Shown here in pieces: positions 1 to 6,521 of a DNA stretch of 7,577 nucleotides. The stretch is taken from positions 1-7,577 of the forward strand of contig CANGUI010000082.1 in the NCBI GenBank assembly GCA_947457025.1, written 5' to 3'. Positions within the stretch are counted from its first letter, which is position 1; the number at the start of each line of letters is the position of its first letter. The DNA is from Flammeovirgaceae bacterium (lineage in GTDB: Bacteria > Bacteroidota > Bacteroidia > Cytophagales > Cyclobacteriaceae). Below the pieces are notes generated by a model, which made no database searches, was not told the origin of the DNA, and saw only the letters and a list, made by a program, of their open reading frames with translations. The position numbers and the translations under genes were made by a program.

Positions 1-905
1 AAGACATCGTGGGCTGCGTTGAACTTTCTCTCCCGAATCAACAGTTGCCCGCGGCCTAGGTTTGCCGTGGCAAGACCGAAAGAATTTTTCGTGATTTGGT
101 GTAGCTGTAACGTAGTGTCCAAGTATGCTGCTGCTTTCTTCAATTCTCCCTTCTCCAGGTAGATTTGGGCAAGTTGCGAGAGGATGTAGGGTTCCAGTAC
201 GCGGATATTTCGTTCGCGCGTAACACGAAGCGACCTCAATTGTATTTCTTCGGCTTTCAAATAATTACGCTGGCGGATGTAGATGTCACCCATTTCGTTC
301 AGGTAGTAGGCTTCGCCATCATCGTCGTGTAGCATGATGCCTAATTTCCGCGAAATGGCTAGGTGCTGTAGGGCCAGGTCATACTGACCCAGTTCTATAA
401 AAACACTCCCTATGTTATGGTTGGCTACTGCCATCTCAAGGGAGTCCTGGCGTCGCCTGGCAATCTCGTGCGAGTTGGCAAATGCGAAGTAGGCTTCATC
501 GTATTCGCCCAACGCAAGGTAAGAGTCTCCTATATAGTTAAGTGCGTCCACCAGCTGTGCGCTGTCTCCCAACGACTGCGCCAGCGCCAGCCGTTGTTTG
601 TCAATCCGCAGGGAGGTGGTGAAGTCGCCTAACAGCATGGCAGAATAGCTCTCGGAATGATAGACGAGCAGCCGGGCCCAGTTCCATTGGTTGGATTCCG
701 CCAGGCGCCGCGCTTCGGCCAGGTATTCTCTGGCCTTGTCGATGTTCAGGTATTCCGTTTCACGATTCAGTGAAACAAGCCATTTGATACGAAGCGAATC
801 AGAAGTAGCCGATTTAAGCAGGCGCTGCAAACTGTCAATGCGTTGCTGGGCGAATGTGGGGGCACCCATTACCATCACGAGAAATACAATGCGAAACCTG
901 GCCAT
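1..905 (-). CDS. Exported tetratricopeptide-repeat protein, C-terminus beyond the window
   Basis: This is an open frame of 301 codons that runs off the left edge. The ATG at 903-905 begins a Sec-type signal peptide: a basic start (MARFR), a hydrophobic core (IVFLVMVMGAP) and a likely cut after TFA, near residue 19. After a short linker (QRIDSLQRLL), helical repeats of about 40 residues follow at roughly 79-111, 119-152, 159-192, 199-232, 239-272 and 279 onward. Each shows a TPR-like pattern such as ALNYIGDSYLALGEYDEA or HNIGSVFIELGQYDLAL. TPRs are protein-binding scaffolds. In Bacteroidota this layout is often the sensory half of a histidine kinase or a LuxR/LytTR-type regulator with a transmembrane helix after the repeats. 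That part lies outside the window, so kinase, regulator and plain TPR protein all remain possible. The start lies 3 nt after the TAG that ends the nuoH frame, so the two genes are probably co-transcribed and translationally coupled. Confidence 0.85.
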   Translation of the reverse strand, partial: MARFRIVFLVMVMGAPTFAQQRIDSLQRLLKSATSDSLRIKWLVSLNRETEYLNIDKAREYLAEARRLAESNQWNWARLLVYHSESYSAMLLGDFTTSLRIDKQRLALAQSLGDSAQLVDALNYIGDSYLALGEYDEAYFAFANSHEIARRRQDSLEMAVANHNIGSVFIELGQYDLALQHLAISRKLGIMLHDDDGEAYYLNEMGDIYIRQRNYLKAEEIQLRSLRVTRERNIRVLEPYILSQLAQIYLEKGELKKAAAYLDTTLQLHQITKNSFGLATANLGRGQLLIRERKFNAAHDV

Positions 906-908
906 GGC

Positions 909-1070
909 CTACACCAGCAGTTTGGTTATGCCGATCAAAAAAATCAACAGCAGGCTCATGGGAATCAGGTATTTCCAGCTGATGGAAGTTAACTGATCAA
1001 TCCGCACCCGCGGAAATGTCCAGCGAACCCAGATTTGCAGCAAAACCAGCAGCACTGTTTTCATCAGCAT
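909..1070 (-). pseudogene. nuoH: Detached C-terminal part of nuoH, in the same frame after the TGA
   Basis: Directly after the TGA at 1071-1073, and in the same frame, 53 codons run to a TAG at 909-911. The translation begins [17 protein letters not shown] and continues [20 protein letters not shown], then a final hydrophobic helix. This matches the NuoH/ND1 C-terminus, where a (F/W)xxxKT segment is followed by a hydrophobic helix and (V/L)RxxxPRxRxDQL. Aligned from memory with the E. coli NuoH segment WFALKT, the stop falls on the Trp, so TGG changed to TGA fits best. The part is well preserved, with no further stop or frameshift, so the lesion is recent, an error, or tolerated. An ATG follows the TGA immediately (TGAATG), so reinitiation could yield a separate 53-residue membrane peptide. 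I list it as a broken gene part because nothing shows it is translated on its own. Confidence 0.85.
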
Positions 1071-1952
1071 TCAGCTTATCCCCCACCAGTGTCTGTTTGT
1101 CCAGGTGGCCAGCGTCCAGTTTCCGAGGTTGGGCAAGGGCGAATTCCAACTGCCAAAAAACAAAATCGCTCCGAGCATGCTAACCAACAGCATCATGGCA
1201 TACTCTCCCAACATCAGGATGGCAAAGCGGAAGCCGGAGTATTCAGTGTGGTAGCCGGCTACTAGTTCAGATTCGCCTTCAGGCAGATCAAACGGAGCCC
1301 GGTTGCATTCGGCCAGCGAGGCGATGAAAAAAATAATCCAGACCAACATCAGCCACGGCATTTGCACGATGTTCCAGGCGAAAACTCCGCCCAGCTGCGT
1401 GAGATCAATTCCAAAAGCATGGATGGGTCGGGCAGCGTGAATTCCCTGCTGCGCTGAGATGATTTGCAGATCGAGCGTACCGGCGTGCATCACAACGGCC
1501 ACCAGGCAAAGACTCAGTGGAATCTCGTAAGACACAATCTGCGCAGCAGCCCGAAAAGCACCAAGCGTGCTGTACTTGTTTCGGGAACTCCAGCCCGCCA
1601 TCAGGATACCGGCCACATCTAGCGAAATAATGGCCAGCAGAAAAAAGATACCCGAAGAAACCGGAGCACCTGGCCAGGCAGGGTGTAGCGGCAATACGGA
1701 AAAACCTCCGAAAATGGCAACGAAAATCACTACCGGCGCGATTTTGAAAATCAATGGCGTGGCACCGGCGGGCCGAAGGTCTTCTTTTTGCAAAAGTTTG
1801 AGCAAATCGGCTACTGTTTGCAAAAGGCCGTAGTAGCCCGTTTCCATCGGCCCCAGCCGACTTTGCATAAAAGCCGGAATTTTACGTTCAGCATATACCA
1901 CCAGCACGGTGTACGTCACCAGAAAGGGGAGCAAAAAAAAGAAAGTGCTCAT
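1071..1952 (-). CDS. nuoH: NADH-quinone oxidoreductase subunit H (complex I), ended early by an in-frame TGA
   Basis: NuoH (ND1 family) is the inner-membrane subunit at the junction of the complex I arms and helps form the quinone-binding chamber. Visible marks are AERK (21-24), GLLQTVADLLKLLQKE (42-57), GWSSRNKYSTLGAFRAAAQ (120-138) followed by SYE, and PFDLPEGESELVAGYHTEYSG (220-240), which fits the second ND1 signature. About seven hydrophobic segments are present. The open frame gives 293 residues, against about 330-350 for the family. It ends in HWWGIS-TGA, and the same frame then continues with the missing last membrane helices (909-1070, listed separately). Reading through the TGA gives 347 positions, the normal length. 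The ATG at 1950-1952 gives a normal short N-terminus, with the first helix leading into AERK. The gene starts 47 nt after murI. No other nuo gene is in view, which is unusual because nuo genes are normally clustered. Identity is certain; whether the product works is not. Confidence 0.93.
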   Translation of the reverse strand: MSTFFFLLPFLVTYTVLVVYAERKIPAFMQSRLGPMETGYYGLLQTVADLLKLLQKEDLRPAGATPLIFKIAPVVIFVAIFGGFSVLPLHPAWPGAPVSSGIFFLLAIISLDVAGILMAGWSSRNKYSTLGAFRAAAQIVSYEIPLSLCLVAVVMHAGTLDLQIISAQQGIHAARPIHAFGIDLTQLGGVFAWNIVQMPWLMLVWIIFFIASLAECNRAPFDLPEGESELVAGYHTEYSGFRFAILMLGEYAMMLLVSMLGAILFFGSWNSPLPNLGNWTLATWTNRHWWGIS

Positions 1953-1999
1953 TTCGGCGCTAAAGATACACGAATTAAGAAAACGTCCATCTCCGGTCG
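1953..1999 (-). other. Short murI-nuoH spacer
   Basis: This 47-nt gap separates the murI TAG from the nuoH ATG. On the minus strand it contains TATCTTTA (1961-1968), which resembles the Bacteroidota -7 box TAnnTTTG with the last base changed. The -33 position reads ATG instead of TTG, and the resulting transcript would be almost leaderless. I see no hairpin-plus-T terminator, so read-through from murI into nuoH is the simpler view. Confidence 0.4.
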
Positions 2000-2803
2000 C
2001 TACAGCTTTTGAAGTTGTAAGTGAATCTGTTCGCCAAAGAAAAGCCGCGTGGCGAGTTCAAAACCCTCGGTATAATCGGACACATAGAAGCGATGCACCG
2101 GTTCTTCCGGCGCATGGGCAATTTGCTTTTCCTGCAGATAACCATTTACGGCACGAGCCACTAGTTCAGATGAATCGAGTACAGCTGCCCGCCCCTGGTA
2201 AAATGCGGCAATTTCTTTTTTGATGAGGGGATAGTGGGTGCATGCGAGGATCAACGCCGCCACGTCGGCCAGGTCGGGGCGTGACAAGTACTCTTCAATA
2301 AGGTCGTGGCTGATCTTGTTGTGATGGAATCCTTCTTCGATCATGGGCGCAAGCAGCGGCGTGGCCAGTGAATGCAGGGACACGGTTGGATTGAGCTCCA
2401 GCAGTTTGCGCTTGTAGATGCCAGACTGCACGGTGCGTTTCGTGCCAATCAAGCCCACGCGTTGGTGGCTGTAGCGGGCGCTCACCCACTCCACCATCGG
2501 GTCAATCACATTTATGATTCGGGCATCTGTCCGCACATATTCTTTTAAAAGATCGTAGGCGGCAGAACTGGCCGAATTGCAGGCGATCACCAACACCTTA
2601 CAGCCCTGTTGCAGCAGGAAATCCGCAATGCGTATGCTGTAAGCTTGAATGGCTGCTTCTGACTTATCCCCGTAAGGGAGATGAGCCGTATCTCCGAAAT
2701 AGATCAGCCGCTCATAGGGGAGAAGCTGGCGGATGGCATGGGCCACGGTGAGGCCGCCAATACCGCTGTCGAAGATACCAATTGGCCGCCGGTTAGATTG
2801 CAT
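2000..2803 (-). CDS. murI: Glutamate racemase
   Basis: MurI interconverts L- and D-glutamate in the cytoplasm, without a cofactor, and so supplies D-Glu for the peptidoglycan stem peptide. The protein has 267 residues, normal for the family. It shows the N-terminal IGIFDSGIGGLTV motif (8-20, with the Asp-Ser pair D12/S13), YFGDTAHLPYGDKS (35-48), the first catalytic cysteine C75 in ACNSAS, and the second, C188, in ACTHYPL, followed by H190. All the key residues are there. The frame stays open upstream into the fabI antisense, but the ATG at 2801-2803 places PIGIFDSG seven residues into the protein, as in relatives, so I chose it. Transcription diverges from fabI across an 84-bp gap. nuoH follows 47 nt downstream on the same strand, so the two may share a transcript. 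The stop is TAG. Confidence 0.96.
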   Translation of the reverse strand: MQSNRRPIGIFDSGIGGLTVAHAIRQLLPYERLIYFGDTAHLPYGDKSEAAIQAYSIRIADFLLQQGCKVLVIACNSASSAAYDLLKEYVRTDARIINVIDPMVEWVSARYSHQRVGLIGTKRTVQSGIYKRKLLELNPTVSLHSLATPLLAPMIEEGFHHNKISHDLIEEYLSRPDLADVAALILACTHYPLIKKEIAAFYQGRAAVLDSSELVARAVNGYLQEKQIAHAPEEPVHRFYVSDYTEGFELATRLFFGEQIHLQLQKL

Positions 2804-2887
2804 GCGCGAAAATAACAGGTTGCCGTGCGCAAACACCTGAACCAGTCTTTTTTTAGTTAATATTGCCTGTTCGAAAATTGTAAGAAT
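2804..2887. promoter_or_regulatory. Divergent murI / fabI intergenic region
   Basis: This 84-bp gap separates two genes that start away from each other, so it should hold promoters for both. It is AT-rich on the fabI side, with a run of T at 2848-2854, and more GC-rich on the murI side. A 6-bp inverted pair, AACAGG at 2813-2818 and CCTGTT at 2866-2871, and a 5-bp pair, CAGGT at 2815-2819 and ACCTG at 2835-2839, could be operator halves but are short enough to be chance. I found no good Bacteroidota promoter match for murI. The best one, TATTTTCG on the minus strand, lies too close to the start codon. Neither gene has a Shine-Dalgarno sequence, as is usual in this phylum. Confidence 0.6.
2837..2865 (+). 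promoter_or_regulatory. Possible Bacteroidota-type promoter of fabI
   Basis: The known Bacteroidota sigma-factor consensus is a TTG near -33 and TAnnTTTG near -7, about 19 nt apart. Here CTG at 2837-2839 is followed after 18 nt by TAATATTG at 2858-2865, one mismatch in each box. Transcription would start around 2870-2873, giving a leader of about 15-18 nt before the fabI ATG. The match is imperfect and in an AT-rich stretch, so this is a candidate only. Confidence 0.35.
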
Positions 2888-3703
2888 ATGGCACACCAAC
2901 TTTTGAAAGGAAAAAGGGGTATCATTTTCGGAGCGCTGGATGAAAATTCCATCGCCTGGAAAACAGCGCTGCGGGTGAAGGAAGAGGGCGCTTACTTTAC
3001 GCTCACCAACGCACCCATCGCCTTGCGAATGGGCAAGATCAACGAACTGGCGAAGGCATGCGATGCGCAGGTGATTCCGGCGGATGCAACTTCGGAGCAG
3101 GAGTTGCACCACCTGTTCACCAAATCGATCGAAATACTGGGCGGCAAACTGGATTTTGTGTTGCACTCCATCGGCATGAGCCCCAACGTACGCAAAGACA
3201 AATCGTACGGTGATTTAAATTACGACTGGTTTCTCAAAACGCTGGATATTTCAGGAGTGTCATTTCACAAAGTGCTGCAAACAGCCGAAAAAACAGATGC
3301 CATGAATGAATGGGGATCCGTGGTAGCGCTGTCGTACATCGCCGCACAGCGAACGTTTCCCGATTATTCGGATATGGCACAGGCCAAGTCGGTGCTCGAG
3401 TCCATCGCGCGAAGCTATGGTTACCGTTTTGCCAAGCTGAAGAAAGTGCGGGTCAATACCATTTCGCAGTCGCCAACAAAAACGACCGCGGGGGCAGGGA
3501 TTTCCGGCTTTGATGTCTTTTATGACTATGCCCAGATGATGTCACCACTGGGAAATGCCTCGGCCGAGGATTGCGCCAACTACATTGTGCTGATGTTTTC
3601 TGATTACACCCGGATGGTTACCATGCAGAACCTGATGCACGATGGTGGTTTCTCATCCACGGGCATTACCGAAGACCTGATCGAACGACTCACGAAACCG
3701 TAA
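2888..3703 (+). CDS. fabI: Enoyl-[acyl-carrier-protein] reductase (NADH)
   Basis: FabI carries out the last step of each elongation cycle of type II fatty acid synthesis, reducing trans-2-enoyl-ACP to acyl-ACP with NAD(P)H in the cytoplasm. It is a short-chain dehydrogenase with a Rossmann fold. The 271-residue protein has the FabI-type nucleotide loop GIIFGALDENSIAWKTA (11-27), the LHSIGMSP strand end (92-99; its Gly corresponds to G93 of E. coli FabI) and the active site SYIAAQRTFPDYSDMAQAK (149-167). Y160 and K167 form the Y-x6-K pair and Y150 is the upstream tyrosine (E. coli Y146/Y156/K163). A TISQSP segment and HDGGFSSTG near the end match the substrate loop region and C-terminus. The ATG at 2888 fits the usual short N-terminus (LLKGKRG). 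ispE follows after 10 nt, so the two genes form an operon. The stop is TAA. Confidence 0.96.
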   Translation: MAHQLLKGKRGIIFGALDENSIAWKTALRVKEEGAYFTLTNAPIALRMGKINELAKACDAQVIPADATSEQELHHLFTKSIEILGGKLDFVLHSIGMSPNVRKDKSYGDLNYDWFLKTLDISGVSFHKVLQTAEKTDAMNEWGSVVALSYIAAQRTFPDYSDMAQAKSVLESIARSYGYRFAKLKKVRVNTISQSPTKTTAGAGISGFDVFYDYAQMMSPLGNASAEDCANYIVLMFSDYTRMVTMQNLMHDGGFSSTGITEDLIERLTKP

Positions 3704-3713
3704 TCCGGGTTCC

Positions 3714-4526
3714 ATGATTCGATTTGCCCCGTGTAAGATCAACCTGGGGTTGCACGTCATCAGCAAACGTGCGGATGGATATCATAACCTTGAAACGTGT
3801 TTTTATCCCGTTCCGTGGTACGACATCGTAGAGGTCATTCCCAGCCAACGCACGCAGTTTACCATCTCAGGTTCCACGATCCCTGGCGATGCCACTGCCA
3901 ACCTGTGCCTGCGCGCGTACGAACTTCTCCAACCCGTATATACGCTTCCGGCAGTCAGTATACACTTGCACAAGGTGATACCAACCGGTGCGGGCCTGGG
4001 CGGGGGCTCTTCTGATGGTGCTCATGTGCTCCGGGCGCTGAACGATTTGTTTGAACTCAATCTCTCGCAGACAGAACTCTGCATCCTGGCCGAAAAACTG
4101 GGCAGCGACTGTCCCTTCTTCTTGTTTGATGAACCCATGATGGGCACAGGTCGGGGCGAAATACTGAGGCCTGCACCGATTTCGCTGACTGGTTATTTTC
4201 TGGTAGTGGTGAAGCCACCCATTCACGTGTCAACTGCAGAGGCGTACCGCGGCATTGTGCCGAAGATGCCCGCGTTTAGCTTGCGCGAGATTTTAGCTGA
4301 GCCCGTGACTACCTGGCGCCAGCGGCTGGTGAATGACTTTGAGCACTCCGTTTTCAGCAAATACCCGGAACTGGAAGAAATCAAAAACAACCTATACGAT
4401 CTTGGCGCTTGTTATGCAGCGATGAGCGGCTCGGGTTCTGCCGTATTCGGGATTTTTACAACACCTGTTGCCCTGCACGATCAGTTCAACGCGGCAACGT
4501 TCTGGGCCGGTGAGTTGAGTAGCTAA
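3714..4526 (+). CDS. ispE: 4-diphosphocytidyl-2-C-methyl-D-erythritol kinase
   Basis: IspE phosphorylates the 2-hydroxyl of CDP-methylerythritol with ATP, a middle step of the MEP (non-mevalonate) isoprenoid pathway, in the cytoplasm. It belongs to the GHMP kinases. The 270-residue protein starts with the typical FAPCKINLGLHVISKRADGYH (4-24, with K8 matching the conserved lysine). It has the ATP-binding PTGAGLGGGSSDGA motif (90-103), GSDCPFF with the catalytic D132, and the third GHMP motif MSGSGSAVFGIF (237-248). It is slightly short for the family (about 270-290) but no motif is missing. The ATG lies 10 nt after the fabI stop. Its TAA (4524-4526) overlaps the stop of the convergent transporter gene. 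Its presence implies the MEP route in this organism. Confidence 0.96.
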   Translation: MIRFAPCKINLGLHVISKRADGYHNLETCFYPVPWYDIVEVIPSQRTQFTISGSTIPGDATANLCLRAYELLQPVYTLPAVSIHLHKVIPTGAGLGGGSSDGAHVLRALNDLFELNLSQTELCILAEKLGSDCPFFLFDEPMMGTGRGEILRPAPISLTGYFLVVVKPPIHVSTAEAYRGIVPKMPAFSLREILAEPVTTWRQRLVNDFEHSVFSKYPELEEIKNNLYDLGACYAAMSGSGSAVFGIFTTPVALHDQFNAATFWAGELSS

Positions 4527-5422
4527 ATTCGCACACTGTCGGGGTAGAGCCGCTTTTTCAGCATCGGATACATGGCCACTGCCACCAGAATAACCGCCGT
4601 ACCGATATAGAAATTCATAGCCATCAGTTCGCGGGAGCCAAAAATCCAGAGTGCCAGCAGCATGCCGTAGATGGGTTCCAGATTCAGCGTAAGCTGGATG
4701 AAAAAGACGGATAGTTTTTTGGTGAGGCGAATGGCGGTGGCAAAAGCGTAGACCGAGCATACCCAGGCGAGCAGCGCAACATAAAACCAATCCGACAGGG
4801 TGGGGCGGAGGTACAAGGTGCCGCTGTCCGACCAAAGAACGAGATAGAGCGGAAAGCAGGCTGCGATGAAAATCGCAGCGCCCACCATTTGGTAAAACGT
4901 CATCGTAAAGGCATCAATCCGATTGACCAGTCGCGCATTCAGGATCGAAAAAATGGCAGCGGTAAGGCCCGACAGAATCCCTAAAAGCAAACCCGCGTAG
5001 TACGGAAAGCCATCACTCACGATCACCACCAGCCCGGCGAGGACCACGAGCCCGAATCCGATATCCAGTAGGCGAAACGGCTGTCGTCTGGAGAAGGGTT
5101 CAAGTAGGGCAGCCCACAGCGAGCAGGTGGCAAATCCAATCAGACTGGTGGACGGGTTGGCTACGCGGCCGGCGATGAAAAAGAACAGCCAATGAGCACC
5201 AACGATGCTGCCAACACCCAGTAATTTCAGGGCATCGGTATGCGTTACACGAAAGGACTTTTTCAATCCCCACATCAGTAGCCCCACGCCGCCCGCGGCC
5301 AGCAGGGTGCGGAGGAATACCATCTCGGTGGGAGGCAGGGTGATGAGCCTGCCCAGAACGGCGGTGAAGCCCCACAGGAAAACAATGAAATGCAATTGCA
5401 GATAATCTTTTAACCGGACCAT
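4523..5422 (-). CDS. EamA-family (drug/metabolite transporter superfamily) permease
   Basis: This is an inner-membrane protein of 299 residues with about ten hydrophobic segments, arranged as two halves of five helices: roughly residues 8-135 and 143-288. Each half is an EamA domain. The first half carries the typical FLWGFTAVLGR in helix 1 and MVFLRTLLAA in helix 2. The second half ends with LEPIYGMLLALWIFG (248-262), the usual EamA signature around a Glu-Pro. The C-terminus is short and basic (KKRLYPDSVRI). Members export or import amino acids, metabolites or drugs; the substrate cannot be read from the sequence. The ATG at 5420-5422 directly abuts the stop of the upstream permease gene (TAGATG, no gap), which supports both the start and translational coupling. 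Its TAG shares bases with the ispE TAA. Position behind an LPS-transport gene does not by itself imply a role in LPS export. Confidence 0.92.
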   Translation of the reverse strand: MVRLKDYLQLHFIVFLWGFTAVLGRLITLPPTEMVFLRTLLAAGGVGLLMWGLKKSFRVTHTDALKLLGVGSIVGAHWLFFFIAGRVANPSTSLIGFATCSLWAALLEPFSRRQPFRLLDIGFGLVVLAGLVVIVSDGFPYYAGLLLGILSGLTAAIFSILNARLVNRIDAFTMTFYQMVGAAIFIAACFPLYLVLWSDSGTLYLRPTLSDWFYVALLAWVCSVYAFATAIRLTKKLSVFFIQLTLNLEPIYGMLLALWIFGSRELMAMNFYIGTAVILVAVAMYPMLKKRLYPDSVRI

Positions 5423-6520
5423 CTACCGCGGAACGTAACGATACATGGCCAGCGAAAGTGCGGCAAACACGGAGTTGGGCAGCCACGCAGCCGCAAATGG
5501 TGAAAGCGAGCCCGCTTCGGCGAATGTGCGGGTGAGCATGAAAAACAAAATAAAAACAAATGAAAGCATAAAGCCCAGTGCAATCTGGAAGCCTGTGCCC
5601 CCGCGGCTCTTACGGGCCGATACCAGGACGCCCATGAATACGAGGATGAAAATGGTAAATGGAGCCGCCTGACGGATGTGTCTTTCCACTTCAAACACCT
5701 CTACGCCCGTAGATCCTCGAAAGCGCAGCTTCCGAATGTGGTCGGCAAGCTCAGGGTTTGTCATGCCATCAAACTTACGGTCATCGTTAGCAAAATCGGT
5801 AGGCGTGATGGCCAGCACGGTATCCAGTGTCTGGCCGGTTTCTTTAAACTGAGTATTGTGATTTCCCGGCGTGAGGAACTGATCATCCACCTGGCGGTGA
5901 GTCCAGTAGTTCAGTGTCCAGGATTGTTTCACCGAGTCCCATTGGATGTGATCGGCTGTGAGTTTTTCAACCAACCGGTTGTCATCGAAACGTTCCAGTG
6001 CAAACTGATAGCCGATATTCGCCTGATTATTGAAGCTGTTCATATACAGATAAATGTTCGGCTGTATCTGCATGTGGATGTTCCGTTTGTCGTAATAGTA
6101 CCGGGTTTTCAGGTACTGCATTTCGAAACCGAGGCGGTCTTGATTGGAGCGGGGAATGATCCAGCCATTCAGGTAAAAAGAGATTCCAGCGATAACCGCT
6201 GCACTGATAAAGTACGGCAGCAGCAGGCGATTGAAACTCATGCCCCCACTCAACATGGCGATGATTTCCGTATGGGCGGCAAGCCGCGAGGTGACATACA
6301 CGATTGAAATGAAAACGGTAATGGGGGTCAGCAGTCCGGCAATCCAGGGGATGAAGTCGGCATAATATTCCAGAATTGCACCGGATGACAGGTTGCTTTT
6401 CGAAAACTTGTCGATCTTTTCCGTCAGGTCGATGGCCACAATGATGGCGCTCAGGATGATCACCACGAAAAAGAAGGTTGACAAGACTTTCTGAATGATG
6501 TAGCGGTCGAGGATTTTCAT
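5423..6520 (-). CDS. lptG: LptF/LptG-family permease (YjgP/YjgQ), LptG-like
   Basis: LptF and LptG are the membrane subunits of the LptB2FG ABC transporter, which pulls lipopolysaccharide out of the inner membrane and passes it to LptC/LptA. The 365-residue protein has the family layout: an N-terminal amphipathic start (MKILDRYIIQKVL), TM1 at about 14-31, TM2 at about 56-78, TM3 at about 100-120, a periplasmic domain at about 125-285 rich in beta-type sequence (IQPNIYLYMNSF, DHIQWDSVKQSWTL), and TM4-6 at about 286-301, 311-330 and 341-360. The segment AAHTEIIAMLSGGMSFNRLL (81-100) corresponds to the coupling helix that contacts the LptB ATPase. The LDRY start resembles E. coli LptG more than LptF, but Bacteroidota paralogues are hard to assign, so the symbol is tentative. 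The ATG follows the tgt TGA after 1 nt. lptB and the partner permease are not in the window. Confidence 0.9.
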   Translation of the reverse strand: MKILDRYIIQKVLSTFFFVVIILSAIIVAIDLTEKIDKFSKSNLSSGAILEYYADFIPWIAGLLTPITVFISIVYVTSRLAAHTEIIAMLSGGMSFNRLLLPYFISAAVIAGISFYLNGWIIPRSNQDRLGFEMQYLKTRYYYDKRNIHMQIQPNIYLYMNSFNNQANIGYQFALERFDDNRLVEKLTADHIQWDSVKQSWTLNYWTHRQVDDQFLTPGNHNTQFKETGQTLDTVLAITPTDFANDDRKFDGMTNPELADHIRKLRFRGSTGVEVFEVERHIRQAAPFTIFILVFMGVLVSARKSRGGTGFQIALGFMLSFVFILFFMLTRTFAEAGSLSPFAAAWLPNSVFAALSLAMYRYVPR

Positions 6521-6521
6521 G

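Noticed and set aside
691..996. Small plus-strand frame at the TPR/nuoH junction
   Set aside because: It is antisense to the signal peptide and repeats of the TPR protein and to the nuoH C-terminus, both of which are convincing.
1071..1073. UGA as a sense codon (Trp by a changed genetic code, or selenocysteine) in nuoH
   Set aside because: Other Trp positions in the window use TGG, no other gene has an internal TGA, and tgt ends with TGA right before the next start codon. I see no hairpin like a bacterial SECIS directly after the TGA, and NuoH is not a known selenoprotein.
1961..1990. Own promoter for nuoH (TATCTTTA on the minus strand)
   Set aside because: The -33 element does not match and the transcript would be almost leaderless. 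Read-through from murI is simpler.
2848..2854. T-run as a terminator between murI and fabI
   Set aside because: The genes diverge here, so no transcript needs to end, and no stable GC-rich hairpin precedes the run.
2804..3166. Longer N-terminus for murI (the frame is open far upstream, overlapping fabI antisense)
   Set aside because: The extra residues do not resemble any glutamate racemase, and the ATG at 2801-2803 gives the standard N-terminus just before IGIFDSG.
5678..6307. 209-codon open frame on the plus strand inside the LptG-like permease gene
   Set aside because: It is antisense to a clear membrane protein and its translation resembles no family.
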